This document shows, one piece after another, positions 7,557 through 19,400 of a DNA stretch of 64,000 nt (positions are counted from its first letter, which is position 1; each line of letters opens with the position of its first letter). The notes under the pieces were generated by a model that searched no databases, was not told the origin of the DNA, and was given only the letters and a program-made list of their open reading frames with translations. The position numbers and the translations under genes are program-made. This DNA comes from Saprospiraceae bacterium (GTDB lineage Bacteria; Bacteroidota; Bacteroidia; Chitinophagales; Saprospiraceae): the NCBI GenBank assembly GCA_020629715.1, contig JAHDCU010000004.1, positions 1 to 64,000 on the forward strand. The letters run 5' to 3'.

Positions 7557-10500
7557 TTATCGTATCACAATCAGCTTTTGTACTGTCGTGGTATTATCTT
7601 TTTCGAGCTGTACATAATATACTCCAGCGCTTGGAAGATCAGATTGATTAATAATCACTTCGTTAGTACCTACACTAAGAGCTCCATTGTACTGGTAAGC
7701 ATGCTTACCATTGGTGTCAAATATATTTAGCTTGATATTTTCATTTTCAGCTTTGATAAAGGAAATCGTTGCTGTTTCAGCGAATGGATTTGGACTTATA
7801 GTCATTTGATCTAGCTCATAAGCATTGAGAGCCCTTGACTCCAATACTATAGAGTATACCTCTAAATCAGTATCATAGGCTTCCGCAAGGATCATATCCT
7901 GATCAATAGCAATGCTATAGTCATTATCAAGTTTACTGAAGACAATTGTCATATGCTCATCATCACTGGTAGAGATCGATTTTGTATCATTCCAACTCAG
8001 GTTAAAATGATTTTCTGCCACGTGATAATTTGATAATTTCAATACATCTCCTTCTACTTTAGAAAGTTCAAGCCCCTGCATCTTTAGGCTGAATTGCATA
8101 CCTAGTAGATCAGTAGCGTAAGCATTATCAAATGCTACAACAACTTCCTCTCCCATATCTCTAACTAGTAGTTTTACATCATCAACAGATCTGGAGTTTA
8201 GATTATCATCAGATTGTAGACCTACTTGAGCACTACCATTTAAATCTCCTGTTTTGATCGCATAAAAATCAAGATCTGTAGCACTTAGATATAGGCTATC
8301 TAGACCTACACCTTCAGGGAATCCCCATGGACTTGTAGGGTCTTCGATTTCATACGTAGTAGGCATGAATCTCCATGATTCATTATTAGGAAACTCCTCG
8401 TAAATACCAAGTATTAGTTTTCTCAGTTCAATAAGGTCTACTGCAGATACACCTGCTGAACCGTTGATATCGGCGGCAATAAGCTGCATCGGAGAATCGA
8501 ACGATTGGATTCCTAAAATATGCTTTTGTATCAAGACTAAGTCCAGCGTAGAAACACCATTGAGTGGATCATCATTCTTCTTAGGAGCTATTTCATACTG
8601 ATTATAAAATCCTACATTATCAAATGCATATTCTCCATCAATATTAGTCATCTCCATATCCATGTTACTTTCGATAATATTTTCTAACTGAACCGGAATA
8701 TCTTGCAATGCTACAAGATCTTCGGTCATTACCTTACCGCTAAGTCTTGCCATACTTTCTACTAGATCTGGGCATGTGTTATTGCTACCCGAGTCTTGTA
8801 GATTAAGTACAACGGAGCAAAAATCAAAATTGCCATCGCTATCGATTACGTACATATCTAAGGGAATACTTGCCGCTATACCATTAGGTATATCAGAACA
8901 ATCAAAATACATTACTTGGTTATTTCCATACTGATCAAATGCAAAGATCAACTGATCATTAGGAGTACAAGTATCTTCACTTTTGAAATCGAAGTCACTG
9001 GCCCAAACCTCAGTAGTACCGTCAGATCCTAATACCCAAACTACATCTGAAAGACAGATAGGTGTTGGAGGTTTATTATCATTGATTGTAAAATGATAAG
9101 TACAAGTATTTGAAGTACCACAAGCATTGGTTGCTGTAAATGTGATCTCATGTGTTCCTGCAGGATAAGTACCTGATGCATTATTATTAACACCAGTAAA
9201 ATCTACTGTACCATTATCATAAGCATCAATTTCCCAAGAATATGTCAGTGCCGATCCGTAACAATCGTTGATAGCTGTTGCTACTAATTCTACATATCCA
9301 TCACAAGAACCGGGATCCGCATCTAGAGTAACATCATCACAAGAAGATGTAAATGTAGGCCCTTGATTATTATTTACATTGATGGTCTGTACATGCTCAA
9401 ATATACTAGCAGAGCCAGGAGCATAGGTACACCAATCAATAACTTTCCACGTTCTTAATATTTGAAAACAATAGCTCGGGTGTATCGGAACGATTACATC
9501 CGTATAACTAATCGCAATGTCTGTACATCCGTTGTTTCTATCCGTATCAGGTCTACTATTGATAAGATCTGGGTGAGCATCATCTACTGAGCATCCTGTT
9601 ATAGTTCTATTTCCAGGCCAGCTGATATCGTTGCTGGCTAATGGATCATTATTATTCACTGTAATTAACTGGGTGCATACGACTCCAGCATCAGGGCCTG
9701 CATCGAGCGTCCATGTTCTGGTAATAGTACCTATACCACAGCTATTGAACAATTCTGCATCAGTATAAGAAAATGAATAACTGTTTCCACATAAATTACT
9801 GTAGCTTGGAGCACCTGTTAGAATTAGGTCATTCTGATCTTGAATACAGGTGATTACTCTATCCGTAGGGCATGTAAGAGTCGGCGGTATCGCATCTTTC
9901 ACCGTGACATTGACGGTACAATGATTGTAATTGCCTGCCTTATCATAGACTCTCATTTCTACACGGATAGGATTTCGCATGACATCTTCACAACAGAAAT
10001 GCACTGATTCTCCATACACTAAGTCTTCCTCATCATCGCAATAGTTGTCGACTCTTCTGACTTCAAATCTATCAACCATACAATTATCCCAACTTCCATC
10101 ATCAAAAGACTCAGCAAAAGCTTTGGCCCACCCAGTATTATCTAATGATACTACTGTAAAAGCCTCACATGCAGGAGAAGGAGATACTCCATCTTCCACG
10201 AGAATTTCTCTAGAACAGAATTCTTCAAATCCACAAGCATCTCTATAGACATATCTGATCCATGCACATCCTTCTGGGATTTCTGGTGCCGTAAACGTAC
10301 CGTCGGATGTAAATCCGTCGCTATCTATAGTCCCATCGTTATTAAAATCAGCTTCTATAAATGTACCTACAAAATCAGTAGGACAAGTACCATCAGGGAG
10401 TTTTTCACTGATGGAATAAAGCACTTTATACTTCCAAGAGCTGCATTCACTAATTACATTATCCGTACCTATATTGTCATCATCAGGGAATGGCGCAACA

Positions 10501-11507
10501 TAATCAGCCGTACAACTTTCATCCATAATAAGGATAGTTTCATCCTCATCACAAACAATTACTGGAGCACTTACGTCTTCTATTTTTATGGTTTGACCTA
10601 TTTTATCAAATGCACCTGTACACCAATCAATGACAGTCCAGGTTCTAATAAACTTTTTACCGTTACCGCAAATTTCAAATTCAAAATCTGAATAATTTAC
10701 TACTATATTGGAACATGAAGTATTGGTTGGTTCACCACTCACTGCTGGTGTAGGAGCACCGTTGGATAAAGTGTCTACAGTAGTGTAACAATCTGTTGCA
10801 TTAAGAGTGGTAACATAGTCCATAGGATAAATCACATCGGATAATAGAGCTCTCTCTACATTGATAGTCTGCGTACATGAAGCAGAATTACCTCCAATAT
10901 CTGTAGCTACCCAAGTACGTATCACTTGATACGCATAAGACCCTACACAGCTCAGACTACTTGTCACGTCTGTATAAGTATATGTGATACCTGAACAAGC
11001 GTCCTGCGCTAATGGAAATGGTACTGTACCATTATAACCAGGGCCTTGCGGAGTCAAATCGGCATTGCATGCCACGTCTACTGAATTATTGGGATCTGCT
11101 GCGCAATCGTATACTGGAGGAAGCTTATCTTCAACTACGATTGTTCCCCAACAAGCTAGCTGACAAACATTATGCTCCACACTAACGGTAAGCGTATCTC
11201 CAGCATGCTCAAAGGTAACCGTTGCATTAGGCACTACAGTACCATCAGATTCCATGACGGTGACCGTATAATCTGAGTCTGGTCCCTCAATATTCTCTGC
11301 AACCATATCTGGAGTGATCACAGCATCACACGGTGAGGTATCATCAAGAGATACTTGGATGCCATCATTACATGCCATTGTAAAATCACATTGTGCTGAC
11401 AGATCAAAATTTGCAATCATCAAGACTGCTGCAAGACTTACCATTTTCGCTATATAGGTTGCTCGGCAACGTAGCGATTGGTAGTTTATAAAAGTATAAT
11501 TACTCAT
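7557..11507 (-). CDS. Giant secreted protein A: HYR-like repeats, dockerin, cohesin-like region, T9SS sorting domain
   Basis: 1316 residues. A signal peptide ends near LSAQ (about residue 39); a second ATG at codon 22 would give a more typical leader. Residues about 40-970 are cysteine-rich Ig-like/HYR-type modules with recurring RTW..ID.C, IEDK.PP and T.TDxxGN signatures. Residues about 980-1040 are a type I dockerin with two Ca-binding halves (LDLVLIQKHILG and AVDLIELRKLILG). Residues about 1110-1225 resemble a cohesin (LGMQFSLKM start, LSW core). Residues 1235-1316 are a T9SS type A sorting domain (ISPNPF ... QKLIVIR). It should cross the outer membrane by T9SS and act as surface or matrix protein (inference). 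It follows protein B by 43 bases, so the two likely form one transcript. Confidence 0.85.
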   Translation of the reverse strand: MSNYTFINYQSLRCRATYIAKMVSLAAVLMIANFDLSAQCDFTMACNDGIQVSLDDTSPCDAVITPDMVAENIEGPDSDYTVTVMESDGTVVPNATVTFEHAGDTLTVSVEHNVCQLACWGTIVVEDKLPPVYDCAADPNNSVDVACNADLTPQGPGYNGTVPFPLAQDACSGITYTYTDVTSSLSCVGSYAYQVIRTWVATDIGGNSASCTQTINVERALLSDVIYPMDYVTTLNATDCYTTVDTLSNGAPTPAVSGEPTNTSCSNIVVNYSDFEFEICGNGKKFIRTWTVIDWCTGAFDKIGQTIKIEDVSAPVIVCDEDETILIMDESCTADYVAPFPDDDNIGTDNVISECSSWKYKVLYSISEKLPDGTCPTDFVGTFIEADFNNDGTIDSDGFTSDGTFTAPEIPEGCAWIRYVYRDACGFEEFCSREILVEDGVSPSPACEAFTVVSLDNTGWAKAFAESFDDGSWDNCMVDRFEVRRVDNYCDDEEDLVYGESVHFCCEDVMRNPIRVEMRVYDKAGNYNHCTVNVTVKDAIPPTLTCPTDRVITCIQDQNDLILTGAPSYSNLCGNSYSFSYTDAELFNSCGIGTITRTWTLDAGPDAGVVCTQLITVNNNDPLASNDISWPGNRTITGCSVDDAHPDLINSRPDTDRNNGCTDIAISYTDVIVPIHPSYCFQILRTWKVIDWCTYAPGSASIFEHVQTINVNNNQGPTFTSSCDDVTLDADPGSCDGYVELVATAINDCYGSALTYSWEIDAYDNGTVDFTGVNNNASGTYPAGTHEITFTATNACGTSNTCTYHFTINDNKPPTPICLSDVVWVLGSDGTTEVWASDFDFKSEDTCTPNDQLIFAFDQYGNNQVMYFDCSDIPNGIAASIPLDMYVIDSDGNFDFCSVVLNLQDSGSNNTCPDLVESMARLSGKVMTEDLVALQDIPVQLENIIESNMDMEMTNIDGEYAFDNVGFYNQYEIAPKKNDDPLNGVSTLDLVLIQKHILGIQSFDSPMQLIAADINGSAGVSAVDLIELRKLILGIYEEFPNNESWRFMPTTYEIEDPTSPWGFPEGVGLDSLYLSATDLDFYAIKTGDLNGSAQVGLQSDDNLNSRSVDDVKLLVRDMGEEVVVAFDNAYATDLLGMQFSLKMQGLELSKVEGDVLKLSNYHVAENHFNLSWNDTKSISTSDDEHMTIVFSKLDNDYSIAIDQDMILAEAYDTDLEVYSIVLESRALNAYELDQMTISPNPFAETATISFIKAENENIKLNIFDTNGKHAYQYNGALSVGTNEVIINQSDLPSAGVYYVQLEKDNTTTVQKLIVIR

Positions 11508-11550
11508 GTCTTTATTTTTAAAATCGATTCTTCTGGAAATTGAATTATGA

Positions 11551-14500
11551 TTATTGTACTACAATCATTTTTTTCGTAGCAGTATATGAGTTGGTCTGGA
11601 TACGATAATAGAGAATGCCCGAAGTCTGGATCTGATCAGTAGATATTTCTATCTGGTTTAATCCTTTTGTAAAGTGTTTCGTCTTAGAATAAATAATCCT
11701 GCCTGAGGTATCAAATACATCTAGGCTTACAGTTTCATTTTTAGGCATTGAGAAACCTATACTTGTGAAATCCGTAAATGGATTAGGAGTATTTTGGAAT
11801 AATTGATAGTCGCCACTAGCATTGCGAATACTCAATGATAAATCTTTCACTATGTATCCGTCTGATTGTTGTGTATAGATTTCATTTTTCAGAGTACTAT
11901 TCGCATTGATTTCTAATAATCCTTCAACATTAATACTACTATCTATCACATCAAATTGGATACTAAATAATACATCACCATCTGAGAAACTTAGAGCTTC
12001 TAGGCTGCTCCAACTAATGTTTACAACATTATCCACAATATGATATTGATCATCACTGATCGCAATGCCATTTGCCATAATTGTTCTTACTGCTAACGCA
12101 TCTGAATTGAATGATAGTGAAGTTTCTAAGCCGATCAAATTGCTGATAGATTGTGTATGGATATCCACTTCCACGGTCTCTGCGGCCAAGGTTATTTCAT
12201 CCTGTTCAATAAATAGCTGATGATTAGATCTAGAAGATAGGTCATCCGACGCTAGATTGTAATTGGCAGACTCATTGACATCTCCTACTTTTATAGCGAT
12301 GAAATCGTTAAATACCTGATCATTTTCAAGATCATATAGATCAATTTGATTTTCAAAAGGGAATGGCTGAGTTGGATCTTGGAAGCTGAAATCAGCCTGT
12401 ACAAAATTATAGGATTCATTATTGGGAAATTCTTCAAATATTCCCAAGATCATTTTTCTTAATTCTATAAGATCTACCGCAGATACTGATTCTGACTTAT
12501 TGATATCAGCCGCAATGATTTTATACGGTGTATCTAAAGTCTGAATACCTAATATATGTTTTTGAATAATCACAAGATCTAATGTTGAAACTCCATTGAG
12601 ATGATCCACATCCTTGGATGGCTCTAGCATATAATCATGATACATTTCTACGCTGTTGAAAGCATATTCTCCCGAAGCATTAGTCATCTGATATTCAGGA
12701 GATTGTATATCTTGATCCATAATCATCACTGACACATCTTCTATCAATTGATCTGATGGACTGTAAATAGAACCAGCAACTTTGGCCATTAGTATAGGTG
12801 CAACTATATCAGTACATATGTCACTATTATCTTGAATGATCAAGCGAGATGTGCAAAAGTCAAAGTTTTGATCTGAATCGATAAAGTATATATCTATTAG
12901 GATGGTATCGATAATACCATTTGCGACGTCGTCACAGGTGAAAGTTCTAGATTGATCATTAGGGTTTGCCGAAAAAGATACGGTAACACTTGGATCACAG
13001 TTATCTGTAGCACCGTTATTGAAATCTGATGCCCATATTTCGAGAGCTCCATCCACAGGATTGAGTGAAGAAACGATTGCATCTAAGCAATAAGGTGTAG
13101 GTGCCTTATCATCTTCTATTGTAAATGTCTGGCAACAAGAAGAAGAGTTTCCACAATCATCCGCAACAGTCCAGCATATTTCGTGAGTACCAAAATTTAA
13201 ATTTCTATTGATACTACTGCCACTACCATTTAAATCTAAGCTTCCATCATTATCATAGTCTACTGAATACGACCATACTAGATTTTGTTGTTCTGTACAA
13301 TCATCTGATGCAGCTGCTGCGATATTGACATTTGCAGAGCAGCTATTAGTCATTGTTATTTCAATATCATTTGCAGAACAACCTGCAGTTATCGTGGGTG
13401 AATTATTGTTATTTATTTTTATCAGTTGTGTATACTGCCAAGTTGCAGATCCAGGGTTTTGCTGATCAAACTGACACCAATCGATCACCGTCCAAGTTCT
13501 CAATATTTTATAACATGTCTCTTCTACATACTGAAATATGACATCTTCATGAGTAGCGACTACATTTGAACAAGCATTCTGAGAAAATACTGGTCTATCA
13601 TACGGATAGCTTAGATCGTCTGGTGATAATGGAGTATCAATACATCCATCGATATCGTGATCAGCTGGCCAAACTACATCATCTGTAGAGTCATTGCTAT
13701 TGACGTTATTAATATAAAAAGCATTATCATCTTGTATCGTTATAACTTGCTGACATGTAGCTGTATTACCAGCATTATCGGTAGCAGTGAATGTCCTGAT
13801 CACTGAACCAAGTCCACAATCATTGATATCGGTTACGCTAGATTCTGTGATATTAGCACCACAAATATCAGTTGTCGTTGCACTTCCATATACACTAAGA
13901 TTACTGATCTGATCTCCACAATTAATTTCAATATCAGCTGGGCAAGATATTACTGGTGGCTCATAATCTTGAACCTCAACCTCTACCATACAGAAATTAC
14001 TATTACCTGCTGCATCATACACCGTAAGCTGTACCATCTGTACTGTACCTACGTCTTGACAACAAAATTTCACCAACTCATTACCTGATGGCTGAGAGCA
14101 ACCGTTATTATTCATTCTTCTGATCGTGATACGATCAACTCCACAATTGTCCCAACTACCATCATCAAAAGTACTTACATCACCGTAGGCAACTCCAAGT
14201 TCATTTAAGGTAAGGTAGGTATACTGGTCACAGACTGGGATCGGTTGTACTTCGTCTTCAAATTCGATCTCAAATCTTATAATAGTTTCATTTCCACATT
14301 CATCTGTTACTACATAGATAACCCATACTTCATTTCCTGTAGATACTAAATTTTCGATAGTATATTGTCCAGTGATAGGATCACGTACAACCCCATCAGT
14401 AAGAGCTCCATCTAATGGATCAGCGGACATATTATCTTCAGGCTTGTACAATACTGTATAATCCCAATTACTACATTCGTTGATTACTATAGGTTCGGGT

Positions 14501-16125
14501 ACTAAGAAATCTGCACCACAGGAATAAGAACCCGTAAGTTGTGTTTGATCCATTACTGCGGATAGCACTGGTGGTTGGTTATCCATCACTGTAATAAGTT
14601 GGACGGCAGTTACAACATCATCTGTGCATTGATCATGTACAGTCCAAGTTCTCTGTATTTTAAAAGAATGATTACCACAAATGGCAAAGGCCTCATCCAC
14701 ATACGAGACATGCATGTTTGAACATGAAGTACCAAGTGGATATCCTGTAGATTCTGGTGATGGATACCCCGTATCAAGGGCAATCCAATACCCTACTGCT
14801 GAAGGATTTGTATTGTTACATGCTTGTAACGAGCCAGGGCCCGTAAGAGCATCGTCATAGTTCTGTGGAAATGTCACATCTATGGTCGAGGATCGAGTCA
14901 CTGATATTGTATGAGAACAACTCTTAGAGTTACCCGAAAGATCAGTAACAACCCAAGTTCTCACAATAGATGCAGAGAATGTATCGCTACAACCATTGAT
15001 GGTCTCTTCGTCTGTGTATGTGAGCGTTGCATTACCACAATTATCAAATCCTGTCACTAGATATGTACCGTCTGACTGTAAGGTGGAAGTACCCGATGAC
15101 AAAGTCGGTACACCGGTAATAACTGGTAATGAAGATGCATTACATCCTATCGTGGCATCGATAGGGCAAGTGAGATCTGGTATTGATTTATCCTCAATTT
15201 TTACGTAACCCCAACAAGCATTTCCACCACAGTTTTGGATTATCGTCACTTTTAAAGTCTGTCCTATATAATCTGAAGCTAGTGTACCATTAGATACAAA
15301 ATTTCCATCTGCATCTTCAAGTAAAACACTGTATGAGTCATTTTCATACTCAAAGTCTTCTAATATCATATCCGCCACGATATCGATTTGGCAATCGGCA
15401 TCCATGGTTAGATTGACTGAATTATTACAAGCCAAAGCTTGGACTTCTTCAATGACAATCTCTTGAGTTGCTGTTTCCATACAGCCTACCGATGTCGATA
15501 CATCGACCGATAAAGTATAGGTCCCTGTAGTACTCCCCCAGTCTATTCTGACTTCATGATCATTGGTTGCACTATCAAATGTTCCTCCTCCTGTGAGACT
15601 CCACGAATACGTAGCACCTGCAATATCCTCTACAGAATATACTGCATTTTGCTGCTCAGAACATACATAAGCATCGCCTGTGATTTCTGCTCTTGGATAA
15701 CGACAATTTACAACTATGTCACTATTAGTCAATGTCAACGGAGTAGATCCATTACTAACTGTGATAGAAAATCCAATATTATCAACATGTAAAAACTGGA
15801 GAATATAAGTTCCAGATCCAATCGCAGTTTCCGTGAGGCTCGTACCTGTAGTAAGTAATGAAGGTGTGGCTGTTCCTGGCGATGCAGGGTCATAAACATT
15901 GGTCCTTGAGGTTACAGTCCATGTTTCTCCTGTTACTGAGGCAACCTCAATTGTGGAGGTAAATTGTCCGCTAATATCGTTGTCATAATCTTCATTATTC
16001 AAACAAGTACAAGGTTCTGGGTTGAATGTAGCTGTTTGTCCAAATGAATGCAACGCAAAAAACGAAAGTAAAACGACGAGACATCCCTGATGTCTGGTAG
16101 CTTGTGTAAGTAGTTCTTTGATCAT
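11551..16125 (-). CDS. Giant secreted protein B: PKD-like and HYR-like modules, dockerin, cohesin-like region, T9SS sorting domain
   Basis: 1524 residues, paralogous to the proteins on both sides. The signal peptide ends near HSFGQ (residue 30). Residues about 145-225 look like a PKD-like module (CSEQQNAVYSV ... TYSWSLTGG). Residues about 235-330 match the conserved entry module shared by A, B and C (CNNSVNL ... ACWG ... EDK). Cysteine-rich HYR-like repeats follow to about 1110. A type I dockerin lies at about 1175-1235 (LDLVIIQKHILGIQ, AVDLIELRKMILG), a cohesin-like region at about 1300-1425 (NLIGLETSLSFN), and the T9SS type A tail from about 1445 (NTPNPF ... KKMIVVQ). The family suggests an adhesin or matrix role on the cell surface (inference). 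Confidence 0.85.
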   Translation of the reverse strand: MIKELLTQATRHQGCLVVLLSFFALHSFGQTATFNPEPCTCLNNEDYDNDISGQFTSTIEVASVTGETWTVTSRTNVYDPASPGTATPSLLTTGTSLTETAIGSGTYILQFLHVDNIGFSITVSNGSTPLTLTNSDIVVNCRYPRAEITGDAYVCSEQQNAVYSVEDIAGATYSWSLTGGGTFDSATNDHEVRIDWGSTTGTYTLSVDVSTSVGCMETATQEIVIEEVQALACNNSVNLTMDADCQIDIVADMILEDFEYENDSYSVLLEDADGNFVSNGTLASDYIGQTLKVTIIQNCGGNACWGYVKIEDKSIPDLTCPIDATIGCNASSLPVITGVPTLSSGTSTLQSDGTYLVTGFDNCGNATLTYTDEETINGCSDTFSASIVRTWVVTDLSGNSKSCSHTISVTRSSTIDVTFPQNYDDALTGPGSLQACNNTNPSAVGYWIALDTGYPSPESTGYPLGTSCSNMHVSYVDEAFAICGNHSFKIQRTWTVHDQCTDDVVTAVQLITVMDNQPPVLSAVMDQTQLTGSYSCGADFLVPEPIVINECSNWDYTVLYKPEDNMSADPLDGALTDGVVRDPITGQYTIENLVSTGNEVWVIYVVTDECGNETIIRFEIEFEDEVQPIPVCDQYTYLTLNELGVAYGDVSTFDDGSWDNCGVDRITIRRMNNNGCSQPSGNELVKFCCQDVGTVQMVQLTVYDAAGNSNFCMVEVEVQDYEPPVISCPADIEINCGDQISNLSVYGSATTTDICGANITESSVTDINDCGLGSVIRTFTATDNAGNTATCQQVITIQDDNAFYINNVNSNDSTDDVVWPADHDIDGCIDTPLSPDDLSYPYDRPVFSQNACSNVVATHEDVIFQYVEETCYKILRTWTVIDWCQFDQQNPGSATWQYTQLIKINNNNSPTITAGCSANDIEITMTNSCSANVNIAAAASDDCTEQQNLVWSYSVDYDNDGSLDLNGSGSSINRNLNFGTHEICWTVADDCGNSSSCCQTFTIEDDKAPTPYCLDAIVSSLNPVDGALEIWASDFNNGATDNCDPSVTVSFSANPNDQSRTFTCDDVANGIIDTILIDIYFIDSDQNFDFCTSRLIIQDNSDICTDIVAPILMAKVAGSIYSPSDQLIEDVSVMIMDQDIQSPEYQMTNASGEYAFNSVEMYHDYMLEPSKDVDHLNGVSTLDLVIIQKHILGIQTLDTPYKIIAADINKSESVSAVDLIELRKMILGIFEEFPNNESYNFVQADFSFQDPTQPFPFENQIDLYDLENDQVFNDFIAIKVGDVNESANYNLASDDLSSRSNHQLFIEQDEITLAAETVEVDIHTQSISNLIGLETSLSFNSDALAVRTIMANGIAISDDQYHIVDNVVNISWSSLEALSFSDGDVLFSIQFDVIDSSINVEGLLEINANSTLKNEIYTQQSDGYIVKDLSLSIRNASGDYQLFQNTPNPFTDFTSIGFSMPKNETVSLDVFDTSGRIIYSKTKHFTKGLNQIEISTDQIQTSGILYYRIQTNSYTATKKMIVVQ

Positions 16126-16438
16126 CGATCTCTGGTTTTGTAAAATTCGGTTTTACTCTAAATCAAAAAGTGCTGTAGCCCATCGCTAGGCGACAAGTGT
16201 ATTGTGTATATTTTGGCAGTTGATGTCCTTTGACATGTAACTACACCATGCCAAAGAGCAATATTTGAACCAATCAAAAGATTGATATAAGTAGAAAAAT
16301 TAATGTGAAGAGATATGAAGAAAAATCATATCTGTAAGGTGAAGAGAATGAATAATCAGATGATTACATGTATATTTTTTATTATCGGTGTTTTATCGAA
16401 AATATACCATTATAAAAAATCTAACTAAATCATCAATT
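16126..16438. other. 313-base gap between giant genes B and C with an imperfect dyad
   Basis: No coding region is visible. An interrupted inverted repeat at 16213-16254 pairs TTGGCA with TGCCAA outside and GTTGATGTC with GACATGTAAC inside. It has no adjacent T-tract on either strand, so it is not a clear terminator. It could be a regulatory or RNA-processing structure between C and B. The gap probably also holds the promoter for B, but no clean TAnnTTTG was found. Confidence 0.35.
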
Positions 16439-19400
16439 CTAGTGAATTATTATCTTTTGGATGAAATCAGAATGCCGAGATGATCCTTTTAAGATATATA
16501 GACCGGCTGTCCGAAAATAAGAATTATCAAGTCTAACGGTCTCCGTTTTTGAACTTTCAAAAGTATGAATTTGACGTCCGTTACTATTATAAATACTAAG
16601 TTCTATCGATTCTCTGTCAGGGTTTTCGATATCAATATATACATCGCCCTGACTAGGATTGGGATATACACTGAATTGTACTAGCTCATGATCATTAGTT
16701 ACTGTTAACCTGTCATTAAATTTAATCCTATCAATGTTGATAATATTTTGATCTGATCGTAAGACAAATGAATCAAAAATATCATGTTCAAGTTTCATAA
16801 GCTCATCCACCTTGCTAGAAGATCTGAATGAAAACAAGGGTTTTACATCCTCTATCTTATGGGCAACAGGATCAGAAAACATAAAACGTAACATATGATT
16901 TTCATCAATCCAATAATGATAATCCTGATCTGCTGTTGATAATTCTCTATAATCACTAGGTAGCTGTACAGCAAACTGTATGGCTTCTAACTGATCCTTT
17001 GCATACAAGTGCCAGAGTTCCTCTTCTAGTTTATCTCTTTCAAGATGAAGTTCATAACCACTAGCCCTTGACGATAGATCCTGATCAGATGTAATATTTA
17101 TACTTCCGTTTACATCTCCGACCTTGATCGCTCTAAAATTGAGACTATCGACTACTGGAAATGATGGTCCATAGTTAATACTAAATGGGGCGCCCCAAGG
17201 ACTGGTACTTTCTGGATACTCGTACTCATTGGGTACGAATAGCCAACTATCTGATCTACGCAGAGTATCAGTTTGACCTAAAATTAGTTTTTGTAGTTCT
17301 ATGAGATCAAGGCTGCTTACGGAGTTCGATGAGTTTACATCTGCTGCTAAAATTTTATAAGCTTCATCAAAAGGCTGAATACCTAAAATATGCTTTTGGA
17401 TCAAAAGAATATCCAATACTGAAACACCTTGAGTATAATATTCTCTATTTCGAGGACTTATTTGATAATCTATATTGGTAGATAGTAAAAGCTCGTAAGC
17501 GCCCTGTTCATCCATGGTGTATAGTGTATCTGTTGAATTCTCAGATGTTATCTCTACAAAACTACCTTCTGGATAATAAGATGAATAAGATCTCAACCAC
17601 CCATACATCGTCTCTTCTTGAATATTATCAGCACAAACATCCCCATGATTATCTTGAACGACTAGCTGCACTGCACAAAAATCAGCATTACCAGAGCTAT
17701 CTGTCACCCACATTTCTAGATCGAATGTTTCTTCAATACCATTCGTTAAATCTTGACATGAGAAAATTTTAGAATTGTCATTTGTATTTTGGCTAAAGGA
17801 AATTTGTAAGTCCGATTCATCATCACAATTATCCTCTGCATATAAATAGAACTCTTCAGCCCATATTTCTGCAAGTCCTGTTGTCGGTGATAACACAATG
17901 GTAAAGCTATTTCGGCAGGTAGGTTGTGGAGCTTTACAATCTCTTACCTCAATCAACTCTTCACAAGTAGAAAAATTACCACAACCATCCTCGACGGTCC
18001 AAGTTATTTGGTGTTCCCCGACTTCAAGTGTTTGACTTATAGTATTACTTTGTCCACTACTATCTATACTTCCATCAGAATTGATGTCTATTGTCCAACT
18101 ATACTGTAAGCTAGCTGCATCGCTACAATCGTCAGTAGCATGCAAGGTCTTAGTATAGTTAACATCACAGTTTTCTATGATACATAGCATCGTATCTGAG
18201 CAAGTATTCCAAGATGGGGCTATATTATTATATTGTCTTATTTCTTGGATATCAGTCCAAATGCCCATTTGTGTATTCGTGTTATATTGACACCAATCTA
18301 TGATAGTCCATTCTCTGAGGATACCATAACATGCATCGGTAACAGTAGTCAACACTTGATCAGCGTAGGTAATAGCGATATCATCACAATGATTGGAAAC
18401 ATAAGTAGGTGTTCCCATTAGATTTTCATCATTAATATCTATGGCACATCCTGTAAACTCCAGATCATTGAGCCATGTAATATTATCTTCAGAAAAGGGT
18501 TGCGCATTTTGTACCGTGATGGTTTGACTACAAGTCTGCTCAGCACCATACATATCAATAGCGGTAAATGATCTTGTGATAGAGCCTACTCCACAATTGA
18601 GATTTACATCGATCACCTCTGATATACTTGAAGAACAATTATCTGAGTATACACCATCGGTTCCGACTATGCCAGTATTAAAAGCATCATTAATGATAAT
18701 ATCATTTATTTCTGATACATGGGGAACCACCTTCCCGAAAACCGACAAATCTGAAGTGTCAAGTAACGTAGTGCAATCGATCGTCAAATGGGGAGGACAA
18801 GTCAAAGTTGGTGCAACATCATCTTCTATAATGACCTCAACCATACAAGTATTGGCATTACCATAAATATCTTCTGCTTGTAGTTCGACCATGAGATTAT
18901 CACCTATTTCGTTACAACAAAATTGTGCATAATCTCCAAAAGCCGTGTCATATCCACATCCGTCAGTCATTTTTCTGACTTTAAAACTTAGTGGACCACA
19001 TGTATCAAGAGATCCATCATCTAGATTATGTGCATACACTCTACCTGTACCATCAGCCCCTAAGGAAACCGTAGTGATCTCATCGCAAGCCATAAAGGGC
19101 ACTTGATCGTCTACAATCATCATAAAAAAATCACAGGAGCTTGTATTGCCGCAATCATCTGTAGATGTAATGACTGCTTGATACTGTCCTAAATCCAATG
19201 CTGGCAAATGCACATTTGATATGGTAAGATCAACTTCAGAATACATTATAATACCGTTGGAGTAGAGGTCAAAGTCGGTATGAACATCTCCGCAAGCATC
19301 CTCCACATCATTCCATGATATATTGGTTGGCGACGATTGGCAATTAAATGAATTGATCCCAATAGTCATATCATCTGGACAAGTAATTATGGGGGCTATA

